Shown: positions 34,002 to 42,764, counted from the stretch's first letter. The stretch: DNA of 52,818 nucleotides from an uncultured Acetatifactor sp. (GCA_947630715.1 CANRIP010000020.1:1-52818), one strand, 5' to 3'. A program made the numbers and translations. Notes: generated by a model not told the origin, from the sequence alone.

Positions 34002-34020
34002 AAATATAAATTGATTTCAA
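33992..34020 (-). promoter_or_regulatory. Candidate promoter of metF (minus strand)
   Basis: On the minus strand: TTGAAA (34020-34015), a 17-base spacer and TACGAT (33997-33992). It would give a leader of about 100 bases before metF. No riboswitch was recognised in that leader. Confidence 0.4.
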
Positions 34021-34032
34021 GTAGGGAAAGGT

Positions 34033-34905
34033 GTGTGTAAACCCATGGAAAAACAGCAGGAGACGAATCAACGGACGCAGCCGGAAACCGGCGCGGAGCA
34101 GTTTAACGGGACGCAGGATTATGTGGCCGACGAGGAACTGATGGCCAGCGTGAACATCGCTATCGCACTGAAAAAACCTCTTTTGATCAAGGGGGAGCCG
34201 GGTACGGGGAAAACCATGCTGGCGGAGGCGGTGGCAAAGGCCCTGGGGAAACGGCTGATTATCTGGAATATCAAGTCCACCACCAAGGCCCAGGAGGGCC
34301 TGTACGTGTATGATACCATCCAGAGGCTTTACGACGGCCAGTTCGGCGAGGAGGGCGTGAGCGACATTGCCCGATACATCAAGCTTGGCAAGCTGGGCGA
34401 GGCCTTTGACAGCGAGGAACAGGTGGTGCTTTTGATCGACGAGATCGACAAGGCGGATCTGGAATTCCCCAACGATCTGCTCTGGGAGCTGGATCAGATG
34501 GAGTTTTATATCAACGAGACAAAGCGAACGGTGAAGGCGAAGCATCGTCCCATTGTGATTATCACCTCCAACGCGGAGAAGGAGCTGCCGGACGCCTTTT
34601 TAAGACGATGCATTTTCCATTATATCGACTTCCCGGCGCCGGAGCTGATGGAGGAAATTGTACGGGTGCATTTCCCCAATGTGGAGGACAACCTGTTAAA
34701 GAACGCTATGGAGGTGTTTTATAACATCCGCGCCATACGGGATATCCGCAAGAAACCCAGCACCTCGGAGCTGATCGACTGGGTGAACGCCTTGCAGATC
34801 GGCGGCATCCCCGCCGACCAGATCAGAAAAAAGCTTCCTTTTGTGGGCGTGGTGGTAAAAAAGGACGAGGATCTGGAGCTGGTGCGGCATGACGGGAATC
34901 TTTGA
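34033..34905 (+). CDS. MoxR-family AAA+ ATPase
   Basis: The 290-residue AAA+ protein has Walker A GEPGTGKT at 54-61, Walker B VVLLIDEIDKAD, the sensor 1 asparagine in IVIITSNAEKELPDAFLRRC and an arginine-finger region. MoxR proteins act as chaperone-like ATPases with VWA-domain partners, and a VWA gene follows at 35515. The start is GTG 34033 (AGGG 6 bases upstream) or ATG 34045 (MEKQQ). The 35515 gene is the probable partner, with a decayed gene between the two. The target of this pair is unknown. Confidence 0.9.
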   Translation: MCKPMEKQQETNQRTQPETGAEQFNGTQDYVADEELMASVNIAIALKKPLLIKGEPGTGKTMLAEAVAKALGKRLIIWNIKSTTKAQEGLYVYDTIQRLYDGQFGEEGVSDIARYIKLGKLGEAFDSEEQVVLLIDEIDKADLEFPNDLLWELDQMEFYINETKRTVKAKHRPIVIITSNAEKELPDAFLRRCIFHYIDFPAPELMEEIVRVHFPNVEDNLLKNAMEVFYNIRAIRDIRKKPSTSELIDWVNALQIGGIPADQIRKKLPFVGVVVKKDEDLELVRHDGNL

Positions 34906-34973
34906 TCAGACGCATGACGGGAACCAGGAGGGATATTTCCCCGCAGCCCGGGGAAAGAAACGGAGGAAAAGCT

Positions 34974-35455
34974 GTGAAAAATAAGTGGAAACGCTCCGGG
35001 CTTATTCTGGGGATTCTTACGCTTGTGATCGGGGGGACGAGCTCACGTTTCTGGGCGGTTTGCGGATGGAGGTGCTGAGCGCCTATGACAGTAGCCTGGA
35101 CGCCATGACCAACGATCTGATGAACGACGGATCCCTGATGTTCCGGCTGTCCGGCAGGGAGGAATCCTTCCTGTTCTGCGCCGATGTGGGCGTGGGGCTG
35201 ACGGATTTCCTGACGGCTGCTTACGGGGAAAAACTGAAATCCGATTATATTCAGATGGGGCATCACGGATTCGGCGGCCCGGGCGAAGCCTTTTACCGGC
35301 TGGTGGATCCTCGTGCGGCGTTTTTTGACGCGCCGATCTGGCTGATGACGGGGGAAGGCGACCGAAGCGCCAAGGAAAAGGAAACGCTGATGCGGGATAT
35401 GGACTGTGTCATTTTCAGCTATTACACGGCTCCCAATCAGATTCTGCTGCGATAA
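34974..35455 (+). pseudogene. Decayed metallo-beta-lactamase-fold protein gene
   Basis: From GTG 34974, with GGAGG 7 bases upstream, the reading starts with a signal/anchor segment (MKNKWKRSGLILGILTLVIG) but stops at 35078. The rest continues in another frame from about 35035 to the stop at 35455 and resembles the C-terminal half of a ComEC-type metallo-beta-lactamase-fold hydrolase (DGSLMFRLSG, FLFCADVG, DYIQMGHHGFGGPGEAF). The part that should hold the HxHxDH zinc motif is missing, so an internal deletion of perhaps 100-150 codons together with a frame change explains it best. The join lies near a run of six G at 35031-35036. A short expressed protein of the second frame (GTG 34985) cannot be fully excluded. 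Confidence 0.75.
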
Positions 35456-35514
35456 AGGCGGGAACCGGGCGGACATAAAATGCCGGAGGACTTTGGGCTG
35501 GGGAGGAAACGCGC

Positions 35515-36717
35515 ATGTTTACCACATTTTTTGAGACGTTGAGAGAAAAGGGGGTTCCAGTGACCCTGGGGGAATTTCTGACGTTGCAGGAGGCGCTGGA
35601 CAGGGGCCTGTGCGGCAGTTCCCTGACCCGTTTTTACTATGTGGCCCGGATGATCCTGGTCAAGAGCGAAACGGATTTTGACAAATATGACATGGCCTTT
35701 GAGGAATGCTTCCGGCCGGCTCAAAAGGAGACGGAGGTGGGAAAGGAAATGCTGAGATGGCTGGATAAGTCGGACATGCTGGAACTGGCCCATGAGGAGG
35801 CAAGAGCCCATCTGAACCAGATGGAAGACATTCAGGTGGACAAGGAGATGGTGGAGGAAACCTTTCGGCAGCGCCTGCGGGATCAGAACGAGGAACACAA
35901 CGGTGGCAGTTTCTGGATCGGCACCATGGGGAAGACCTCCTTCGGCAACATGGGCGGCAATGTGGGAGGCGTCCGGGTGGGCGGCCAGACCGGCTATCAG
36001 TCTGCCTTCTCCGTGGTGGGAGCCCGCAAATACAGGGATTTCAGAGACGACAGGGTGCTGGATAACAGGCAGTTCCAACTGGCGTTTCGGAAGCTGCGGC
36101 AGTTTTCCTCCCGTCTGGACATTCCGGAGACGGAGCTGGACATCGAGGGAACGGTGGATAAGACCTGTAATAACGGCGGCTGTCTTCAGATTGTCATGAA
36201 AAAACCCCGGAAGAACGCGGTGAAACTGCTGCTGCTGATGGATTCCGGCGGCACCATGATTCCCTTCAGCAGCCTTTTGAACGATCTGTTCCAGGCGGTT
36301 CATAAGTCCAATCACTATAAGGATGTGAAGACCTATTATTTCCACAACTGTATTTACAGCAAGCTTTACAAGACGCCGGAGTGTGAAAACGGGGACTGGG
36401 TGGATACGGAATGGATGTTTCGGAATGTGGACAGCGATTACAGGGTCATCATTGTGGGGGACGCCGCTATGGCGCCGGAGGAGCTTTACTCCGACACCGG
36501 GAATTATCGGGGGCCAAACGGGGGTCTCTCCGGCTATGAGTGGCTGAAACTGGTGAAGAAAAACTATAAAAAGTCGGTGTGGCTCAATCCCAAGATGGCG
36601 CCGGGACGGGCGCCATGGAGGGAGGCGGAGACGGCGATCAAGGAAATGTTCCCCATGTATAAGCTGACGGTGGACGGGCTGAACCAGGCCATGGGGAAAT
36701 TGATGTCCAACCGGTAG
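35515..36717 (+). CDS. VWA/CoxE-like domain protein, MoxR partner
   Basis: The 400-residue protein has an alpha-helical N-terminal part (about 1-125), a Gly-rich linker (about 130-165) and a VWA-like domain from about residue 233. The MIDAS position reads MDSGGTM (D243-M248) instead of the usual DxSGS, so metal binding may be altered. The arrangement MoxR ATPase plus CoxE-like VWA protein is a known chaperone pair type in which the VWA protein acts as adaptor. It has no signal peptide, so it is cytosolic. ATG 35515 lies 59 bases after the decayed gene, with GGGGAGGAAACGC upstream. Substrate unknown. Confidence 0.82.
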   Translation: MFTTFFETLREKGVPVTLGEFLTLQEALDRGLCGSSLTRFYYVARMILVKSETDFDKYDMAFEECFRPAQKETEVGKEMLRWLDKSDMLELAHEEARAHLNQMEDIQVDKEMVEETFRQRLRDQNEEHNGGSFWIGTMGKTSFGNMGGNVGGVRVGGQTGYQSAFSVVGARKYRDFRDDRVLDNRQFQLAFRKLRQFSSRLDIPETELDIEGTVDKTCNNGGCLQIVMKKPRKNAVKLLLLMDSGGTMIPFSSLLNDLFQAVHKSNHYKDVKTYYFHNCIYSKLYKTPECENGDWVDTEWMFRNVDSDYRVIIVGDAAMAPEELYSDTGNYRGPNGGLSGYEWLKLVKKNYKKSVWLNPKMAPGRAPWREAETAIKEMFPMYKLTVDGLNQAMGKLMSNR

Positions 36718-36740
36718 AACGCGCCCGCCGGGCGCTTGGC

Positions 36741-37022
36741 TCAAAACAGGAGGGGAGGCGCGCCGTCAAAGCCGTCATTTAAGTCCTGAAGGCTTTCTTC
36801 CAGCTTTTTGTTGGCGGCGCAGGAGGCTTCGCTTTGCAGATCCATATAGAGAATGAACATATCCTCCAGGCTCATGCCCTTTTCCTCCGCCAGTTTCTGC
36901 AGGATGGGTTTCAGCGTTTCCAACTGCTTGGACACCGGCACTTTCTGGGGGTCGATTTCTCCCAGTTTGGTTTCCGCATACTCGTTGATGCGGGCGAGAA
37001 GTTTTTTGTTTTCGTCAGTCAT
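36741..37022 (-). CDS. Small helical protein of unknown function
   Basis: The 93-residue protein is not recognised. It is charged and predicted to be mostly helical (KKLLARINEYAETKLGEID, QLETLKPILQKLAEEKGM, LEDMFILYMDLQSEASCAANKKLEES), with a hydrophobic C-terminal end PPLLF, no signal peptide and one cysteine. It is transcribed opposite to the VWA gene (stops converge, 23 bases apart) and divergently from the DUF1015 gene. The coding frame is preferred because it fills the gap and has a plausible start; no function is proposed. Confidence 0.7.
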   Translation of the reverse strand: MTDENKKLLARINEYAETKLGEIDPQKVPVSKQLETLKPILQKLAEEKGMSLEDMFILYMDLQSEASCAANKKLEESLQDLNDGFDGAPPLLF

Positions 37023-37075
37023 GTGCAGATTCCTCGTTTCTTTTAGATTCTTGTCTCCAGTTTATCACCGGATGC

Positions 37076-37104
37076 TTGTGATGTACATGGATTTTTGTTA
37101 AAAT
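37076..37104 (+). promoter_or_regulatory. Promoter of the DUF1015 gene
   Basis: TTGTGA at 37076-37081, a 17-base spacer and TAAAAT at 37099-37104, about 80 bases before the start codon. Confidence 0.5.
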
Positions 37105-37183
37105 AAAAAAGAAACGGGGAAACAAAACCGCGCTTTGAGAATTGTTTTCAAAAGAATCCACTTTCAGGAGGCACAGATCAGAT

Positions 37184-38428
37184 ATGGCTTGCATCAGACC
37201 TTTTGCGGCGTACCGGCCGGCGCCGGGGCGGGAAGAACAAATTGCCGCGCTGCCCTATGACGTATATAACAGAGAGGAGGCGGCGGAGGAAGTCCGGAGA
37301 AATCCCCTGTCCTTTCTGGCCATAGACAGGGCGGAGACAGGCTTTGGCCCGGAGGTTGACACTTACGATCCCAGAGTTTACGAAAGAGCGGCCGCGCTCC
37401 TTCGGGAAAGGATCGAAACCGGCGATTTCATCAGGGAGGAAACCCCCTGTTATTATCTGTATGAGCAGACCTTTCAGGGCAGGCGCCAGACCGGCATCGT
37501 GGGCTGCGCCTCCATTGACGATTATCTGAACCGGGTGATCAAAAAGCATGAAAATACCCGATCGGACAAGGAGCAGGACCGTATTCGGCATGTGGACGCC
37601 TGCAATATGCAGACCGGCCCGGTTTTCCTGGCATACCGAAACAGCGATCCCCTAAAGGAGATCGTCAGTGACCTGCGGAAACGCCGCCCGGTGTATGATT
37701 TCGTGTCCGGGGACGGCGTGGGCCACAGGGTATGGATCGTGCGGGAGAGGGACGCCCTTCGCAGCCTGCGGGATGGGATCGAAAAAATCGATTCCCTGTA
37801 TATCGCGGACGGCCATCACAGGTGCGCCTCCGCCGTGAAGGTGGGGCTGATGCGCCGGCAGAGCCACCCGGATTACACGGGGGAGGAAGAATTCAATTAT
37901 TTCCTGGCCGTGCTTTTCCCGGACGAAGAACTGAAAATTCTGGATTATAACCGTGTGGTGAAGGATCTGAACGGATATACGAAGGAAACCTTTCTGGAGA
38001 AGATCAGCGAAAATTTCCATGTGAAAGAGCTGGGAGAGGATCCCTTTGCCCCCGATGGGAAGGGCGTCTTCGGCATGTATCTGGAGGGGCGGTGGTACCG
38101 GCTTGACGCACGGAAGGAAATTTGCTGCGAGGATCCGGTGGAGGGGCTGGACGTTTCCGTCTTGCAGCGTTATCTTCTGGAGCCGGTGCTTGGCATCACG
38201 GACCCCAAGACGGACAAAAGAATTGACTTTGTGGGAGGCATCCGGGGCTTAAAGGAACTGGAGCGCAGAGTCAAAACGGATATGAAGATAGCTTTTTCCC
38301 TGTATCCTACGTCCCTGGGGGAGCTGTTTTCCGTGGCGGACGCGGGAAAGCTGATGCCGCCCAAATCCACCTGGTTTGAACCCAAGCTTCGCAGCGGACT
38401 GTTTCTCCATGATCTGGAGATTCGTTGA
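37184..38428 (+). CDS. DUF1015 family protein
   Basis: The 414-residue protein starts MACIRPFAAYRPAPGREEQIA, the DUF1015 N-terminus, with LPYDVYNREEA, the conserved ADGHHRCASA near residue 210 and the C-terminal PKSTWFEPKLRSGLFLHDL motif. The family is widespread in Clostridia, often beside serine biosynthesis genes, and a serine-kinase-like role has been discussed for related proteins; no ser genes are seen here. ATG 37184 has AGGAGG at 37166-37171 with a rather long 12-base spacing; upstream in-frame codons lie closer to that site but do not match the family start. glgB follows after 28 bases. Confidence 0.88.
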   Translation: MACIRPFAAYRPAPGREEQIAALPYDVYNREEAAEEVRRNPLSFLAIDRAETGFGPEVDTYDPRVYERAAALLRERIETGDFIREETPCYYLYEQTFQGRRQTGIVGCASIDDYLNRVIKKHENTRSDKEQDRIRHVDACNMQTGPVFLAYRNSDPLKEIVSDLRKRRPVYDFVSGDGVGHRVWIVRERDALRSLRDGIEKIDSLYIADGHHRCASAVKVGLMRRQSHPDYTGEEEFNYFLAVLFPDEELKILDYNRVVKDLNGYTKETFLEKISENFHVKELGEDPFAPDGKGVFGMYLEGRWYRLDARKEICCEDPVEGLDVSVLQRYLLEPVLGITDPKTDKRIDFVGGIRGLKELERRVKTDMKIAFSLYPTSLGELFSVADAGKLMPPKSTWFEPKLRSGLFLHDLEIR

Positions 38429-38456
38429 GGAAGAAACGGCAAAAGGAGTAAATCAT

Positions 38457-40871
38457 ATGACCAAGAAACTGTACCGGCTGATGAACTGGCCTGCGATTGA
38501 AGAAATCATATATTCGGAGTGCGACGACCCCCACAGGATCCTGGGCCCCCACAGGGCCGGGAACCAGACGCTGCTTCAGGCGTATTTCCCCGGCGCCGCG
38601 AAGGCGGATGTGACACTGGACGCCACAGGGGAATCCATCCCCATGGAGCTGGCGGATGAAGACGGTTTTTTTGCGGCGCTGATCCCGGGGGCGGAGATGC
38701 CCGCGTATCATTTCCTGGTGACGCGCCAGGACGGAAGCACGTTCACCCAGGGAGATCCTTACCGGTTCAGCCCCCTGATCACCCAAAAAGACACGGACAA
38801 GTTCAAACACGGCATCCATTATACGGTGTATGAGCTTTTGGGCGCCCACCCCATGGAACTTCTGGGGGAGCGGGGAACCTATTTTGCGGTGTGGGCTCCC
38901 AACGCGGCGCGTGTGAGCGTGGTGGGGGATTTTAACGGCTGGGACGGCCGGGTGCATCAGATGAGACGGCTTTGGGATTCCGGCATTTTTGAAATTTTTA
39001 TCCCCGGGGCCGGAGAGGGGGAAAATTACAAGTTTGAGCTGAAACTGCGGGACGGGCTGACGTATCTGAAAGCCGACCCTTACGGGAACGCGGCGCAACT
39101 GCGGCCGGACACGGCGTCGGTGATCGCGGATCTTCGCGGATTTTACTGGGAAGACCGGGAATTTGTGAAAAACCGCGTGTCCTATCAGACCGGCAATGTC
39201 CCCATGAGCGTCTATGAACTGTATCCGGGTTCCTTCACCTCCCCCAAGGGGGACGGCCCTTTCGCCAATTACCGTGAGATTGCGGCGGCGCTGATCCCCT
39301 ATGTGAAGGATATGGGCTATACCCATGTGGAACTGATGCCGGTGATGGAGCATCCCTATGACGCCTCCTGGGGGTATCAGGTGATCGGCTATTATGCCCC
39401 CACGGCCCGATACGGTTCACCGGAGGATTTCATGTACTTTGTGAATGAGCTGCACAAGGCCGGGATCGGCCTGATCCTGGACTGGGCTCCCGCCCATTTT
39501 CCCCGGGACGATTACGGACTTTCCAGTTTTGACGGCACCTGTCTCTATGAGCATAGGGATCCCAGGCAGGGATATCATCCCCACTGGGGGACGCTCCTCT
39601 ATCAGTACGGAAGGCCGGAGGTGTCCAACTATCTGATCGCCAACGCCCTGTTCTGGGTGGAAAAGTACCATGCGGACGGCATCCGTATGGACGCGGTGGC
39701 CAGCATGCTCTATCTGGATTACGGAAAAGGCGACGGTCAGTGGATTCCCAACCTTTACGGCGGAAGGGAAAATCTGGAAGCCATAGAGATGCTTAAGCAC
39801 CTGAATTCCATTATGAAACAGAGAAATCCCGGCGTTTTGACCATCGCGGAGGAAAGCACGGCCTTTCCGAAGGTGACGGGAAATCTGAACGAGGAAGGCC
39901 TGGGATTTGACTTGAAATGGAATATGGGATTTAAAAACGATTATTTCCGGTATATACGGTTTGATCCCTATTTCCGGGGCCAACATTACAACGATCTCAC
40001 CTGCAGTATGCTGTACGCGTACAGCGAAAAATTCATCCTGGCATTCTCCCACGACGACGTGGTGCATGGAAAGGCGTCGCTTTTGGGGAAAATGCCCGGG
40101 GACAGGGAACAGAAATTTGCCAATCTTCGTCTCACCTACGGCTATCTGATGACCCATCCCGGGAAAAAGCTGCTGTTTATGGGACAGGAGCTGGGAGAGC
40201 CGGACGAGTGGAACGAGGGGCGTCTTGTGGAATGGGAACTGGCCACGCAGCCCGGGCATGAAGGGATCCGGAACCTGGTCAGGGATCTGAATCTGTTGTA
40301 CCGCAGCGCCCCGGAGCTTTACGAAATGGATGATCAGGCGCAGGGGTTTGCGTGGATCAACAACATTTCCGGGAATGACTGCTATCTCATTTTCCTGCGG
40401 TACGCAAAGGATCGGAGCCGGTTTTTGGTGGTGGCGGCCAATTTTTCCGGCGTGGAAAGAAACGTTACGGTGGGAGTGCCCTGCGATGGCAAATACCGGG
40501 AAATCCTCAATACCGACGATGCAAAATACGGCGGAGCGGGGCTGGTCAACAACAGGGTGAAAAAGGCAAAGGCCGTGGAATGGGATGAAAGGCCCTGGTC
40601 CGTGACCATCCGCCTGGCCCCGCTGGCCCTCTGCATCCTGCGCTGCATTCCCTATACGCAGGAGGAGCTGGACCGAAGGGCGGTTCAGGAGGAAGAAAAA
40701 AGACAGAAAGCCGCTTATGCGAAGGAACAGGCGCGCAAACGCGCGGAGGAAAAAGCGGCGGTAAAGGCAGCCGCGAAGGCGGCGGCCAAAGAGGCGGCGA
40801 GAAGGGTATACGAGCAGGCGGAAAAAACAGCCCGCCCCCTATCGGCCGGCCGGAAGAAAAAGGAGAAATAA
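38457..40871 (+). CDS. glgB: 1,4-alpha-glucan (glycogen) branching enzyme
   Basis: The 804-residue GH13 enzyme makes alpha-1,6 branches in glycogen. It has an N-terminal extra domain (about 1-110), a CBM48 domain (about 125-215, FAVWAPNAARVSVVGDFNGWDG), the barrel with nucleophile D412 in DGIRMDAVASML and acid/base E465 in TIAEES, AFSHDDVVHGK, and a C-terminal beta domain. A tail of about 65 residues rich in Ala, Lys and Glu (AAVKAAAKAAAKEAARR) follows and is not part of the usual enzyme. ATG 38457 has AGGAG at 38444-38448. No other glycogen gene is in the window, so it stands apart from a glg operon. Confidence 0.95.
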   Translation: MTKKLYRLMNWPAIEEIIYSECDDPHRILGPHRAGNQTLLQAYFPGAAKADVTLDATGESIPMELADEDGFFAALIPGAEMPAYHFLVTRQDGSTFTQGDPYRFSPLITQKDTDKFKHGIHYTVYELLGAHPMELLGERGTYFAVWAPNAARVSVVGDFNGWDGRVHQMRRLWDSGIFEIFIPGAGEGENYKFELKLRDGLTYLKADPYGNAAQLRPDTASVIADLRGFYWEDREFVKNRVSYQTGNVPMSVYELYPGSFTSPKGDGPFANYREIAAALIPYVKDMGYTHVELMPVMEHPYDASWGYQVIGYYAPTARYGSPEDFMYFVNELHKAGIGLILDWAPAHFPRDDYGLSSFDGTCLYEHRDPRQGYHPHWGTLLYQYGRPEVSNYLIANALFWVEKYHADGIRMDAVASMLYLDYGKGDGQWIPNLYGGRENLEAIEMLKHLNSIMKQRNPGVLTIAEESTAFPKVTGNLNEEGLGFDLKWNMGFKNDYFRYIRFDPYFRGQHYNDLTCSMLYAYSEKFILAFSHDDVVHGKASLLGKMPGDREQKFANLRLTYGYLMTHPGKKLLFMGQELGEPDEWNEGRLVEWELATQPGHEGIRNLVRDLNLLYRSAPELYEMDDQAQGFAWINNISGNDCYLIFLRYAKDRSRFLVVAANFSGVERNVTVGVPCDGKYREILNTDDAKYGGAGLVNNRVKKAKAVEWDERPWSVTIRLAPLALCILRCIPYTQEELDRRAVQEEEKRQKAAYAKEQARKRAEEKAAVKAAAKAAAKEAARRVYEQAEKTARPLSAGRKKKEK

Positions 40872-40874
40872 GCG

Positions 40875-41738
40875 GTGGGAAATGAGTTGGCTTGCATGAT
40901 ACAGGGGGAGACGGGGGGAAAGACGGCGCTTGCCAACCTGATCGATTCCGTGTCCTCCGGTGCTTTACACCTGGGTTTCCGGGTGCTTCTGGCGATTCTT
41001 CTCTTTGGGATCGGGGTACAGTTGATCAAGCTGATCCGGAAGATTATCGGCCGTTCCATGAAACGGGCTCACGCGGAGATTGGGGCGGTGCAGTTTGTGG
41101 ATTCCTTTGTCAAGGCCGCCCTGTATGTGGTGCTGATTCTGCTGCTGGCGTCCTACTGCGGCGTGGACGCTGCAAGCATCGTGGCGCTGCTTGGCTCCGC
41201 GGGAGTGGCCATAGGGCTGGCGGTGCAGGGCAGCCTTTCCAATCTGGCGGGAGGCGTGTTGATCCTGGTGTTAAAGCCGTTCCGGGTGGGGGATTATATC
41301 ATGGAGAGCTCCACAGGAAAGGAAGGGACGGTGACGGAAATCCAGATTTTTTATACCCGTTTGCTGACCTTTGACAATCAGACGGTGATCCTTCCCAACG
41401 GCAGTCTTGCCAACAACAGTCTGGTCAATGTGACGGCCCAGAGCTGCAGGCGCATGGACATTACCGTGTCCATATCCTACGGCGCCGATTTAAAAAAGGC
41501 GAAGGAGGTGCTGACGGCGGTTCTGGAGAAGGACGAGGCCGTGATGCAGGACAAGGAGCGCCTGGTGTTTGTGAGCAGCCTTGGCAGCTCGTCCGTGGAT
41601 CTTGGGGTGCGGTGCTGGTTTTCTCAGGCGGACTTCTGGCCGGGAAAGTGGAGAGTGACGGAAAACTGCAAGCTTGCCCTGGACGAAGCGGGAATCGAGA
41701 TCCCGTTTCCGCAGATGGATGTGCACCTCAGATCGTGA
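40875..41738 (+). CDS. Small-conductance mechanosensitive channel (MscS family)
   Basis: The 287-residue membrane protein has three membrane segments (about 33-54, 78-96, 100-133). The third is the glycine/alanine pore helix in GSAGVAIGLAVQGSLSNLAGG, followed by the beta domain signature KPFRVGDYIM, VTEIQIFYTRLLTFDNQTVILPNG and the C-terminal mixed domain. MscS channels release solutes on hypo-osmotic shock. The start is GTG 40875, 3 bases after the glgB stop; an in-frame ATG at 40896 would shorten it by 7 residues. Confidence 0.94.
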   Translation: MGNELACMIQGETGGKTALANLIDSVSSGALHLGFRVLLAILLFGIGVQLIKLIRKIIGRSMKRAHAEIGAVQFVDSFVKAALYVVLILLLASYCGVDAASIVALLGSAGVAIGLAVQGSLSNLAGGVLILVLKPFRVGDYIMESSTGKEGTVTEIQIFYTRLLTFDNQTVILPNGSLANNSLVNVTAQSCRRMDITVSISYGADLKKAKEVLTAVLEKDEAVMQDKERLVFVSSLGSSSVDLGVRCWFSQADFWPGKWRVTENCKLALDEAGIEIPFPQMDVHLRS

Positions 41739-41764
41739 CCCGGACAGGCCGGAGCGGTTTTTTT
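41739..41764 (+). terminator. Possible terminator after mscS
   Basis: A short CCGG-ACAGG-CCGG hairpin at about 41750-41762 is followed after AGCGG by seven T residues (41758-41764 region). The stem is short. Confidence 0.4.
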
Positions 41765-41774
41765 GAAAAAACAG

Positions 41775-41803
41775 TTGAAAAAATCAAAGAGAACCGATAT
41801 AAT
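41775..41803 (+). promoter_or_regulatory. Promoter of tRNA-Thr
   Basis: TTGAAA at 41775-41780, a 17-base spacer and TATAAT at 41798-41803, with transcription expected near 41810. Confidence 0.8.
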
Positions 41804-41835
41804 AAATGCAGTTGCGCGTTAAGCGCGGCAAAGCT

Positions 41836-41908
41836 GCTGAAATAGCTCAGTTGGTAGAGCACTTCACTCGTAATGAAGGGGTCGTGGGTTCGAGTCCCAT
41901 TTTCAGCT
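41836..41908 (+). tRNA. tRNA-Thr (anticodon CGT)
   Basis: A complete cloverleaf fits: acceptor GCTGAAA/TTTCAGC (41836-41842 with 41901-41907), D stem GCTC/GAGC, anticodon stem CTTCA/TGAAG with loop CTCGTAA giving anticodon CGT (41869-41871), a five-base variable loop, T arm GTGGG-TTCGAGT-CCCAT (one G-T pair) and discriminator T. CGT reads the threonine codon ACG. The 3' CCA is not encoded. It has its own promoter and terminator, so it is a single-gene transcription unit. Confidence 0.97.
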
Positions 41909-41913
41909 TATGT

Positions 41914-41950
41914 AAGGCCTGAAAAGCAGATGCTTTTGGGCCTTTTTTTT
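41914..41950 (+). terminator. Terminator of tRNA-Thr
   Basis: AAGGCC (41914-41919) pairs with GGCCTT (41939-41944), and the inner AAAAGCA pairs with TGCTTTT, followed by eight T residues at 41943-41950. It runs up to the stop codon of the opposing permease gene. Confidence 0.9.
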
Positions 41951-42764
41951 ACATTTTGAATCGGATGCGGATCCGGTGCTCCAGAACCTGGATGGTCTTG
42001 TAAAACAGCAGGGCGATGACGCACAGCACGATGATGCCCGTAATGACCATATCCAGCCGAAATACCTGGGATCCGTAAATAATCAGGTACCCAAGGCCTC
42101 TCCTGGCGGCCAGGAACTCGCCGATGATCACGCCCACAAGGGCCAGGCCGATATTCACCTTTGCGGTGCTGAGAATCGTGGGGACGGAGCCCGGCAGCAC
42201 AACCTTTGTGAAGGCGTCCCGCTTTTTTCCGCCCAGCGTATAAATCAAGGTGATCTTTTCTTCATCCGCCTGACGAAAGCCGGTGTAGAGGCTGATGACC
42301 GATCCGAAAACGGCCACGGACATGCCGGCGACGATAATGGTTTTGATGCCTGTGCCGAGCCATACGATAAAAAGCGGCGCCAGGGCGGATTTTGGGAGGC
42401 TGTTGAGCACCACCAGATAAGGCTCCAGGATCTCCGAAAGCCTGGGGGAGCGCCAAAGAAGCGTTGCAGCCGCCAGGCTGAAAAACAGCACCAGAAAAAA
42501 ACTGGCCACCGTTTCCAACAGGGTTATGCCGATGTGGGAGAGCATGGAATTGGTTCTGATCTGCGTCACAAAACAGACTGCCACCCGGCTGGGGCTGGAA
42601 AAGAAAAAGCTGTCGATCCATCCCAGATCCGCGCTGATCTCCCAAAGGGCAAGAAACGAAACAAAGAGTAACGCCCGGAAGAAGGTGATCTGGTGATGAT
42701 GTCTTTTGTGGCGGAGCATGAACTGCTCCTGTCTTGTCAGTGCTTTTTTGGTTTTACCGGTCAT
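41949..42764 (-). CDS. ABC transporter permease (SsuC/TauC/ThiX-like)
   Basis: The 271-residue inner-membrane protein has about six hydrophobic segments; a first one at about 28-48 follows a basic N-terminus. The EAA-type loop is GEFLAARRGLGYLIIYGS near residues 212-230, typical of the BPD-transporter family of nitrate, sulfonate, taurine and pyrimidine/thiamine-precursor importers. LVVLNSLPKSALAPLFIVWLG is also characteristic. It overlaps the ATPase gene by 11 bases, so they are coupled. No substrate-binding protein is encoded nearby, so the substrate cannot be assigned. Confidence 0.92.
   Translation of the reverse strand: MTGKTKKALTRQEQFMLRHKRHHHQITFFRALLFVSFLALWEISADLGWIDSFFFSSPSRVAVCFVTQIRTNSMLSHIGITLLETVASFFLVLFFSLAAATLLWRSPRLSEILEPYLVVLNSLPKSALAPLFIVWLGTGIKTIIVAGMSVAVFGSVISLYTGFRQADEEKITLIYTLGGKKRDAFTKVVLPGSVPTILSTAKVNIGLALVGVIIGEFLAARRGLGYLIIYGSQVFRLDMVITGIIVLCVIALLFYKTIQVLEHRIRIRFKM

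Noticed and set aside
35437..36744. Minus-strand open frame of 435 codons opposite the VWA gene
   Set aside because: No motif, no ribosome binding site at a credible start, and it covers the coding frame of a recognised family on the plus strand.
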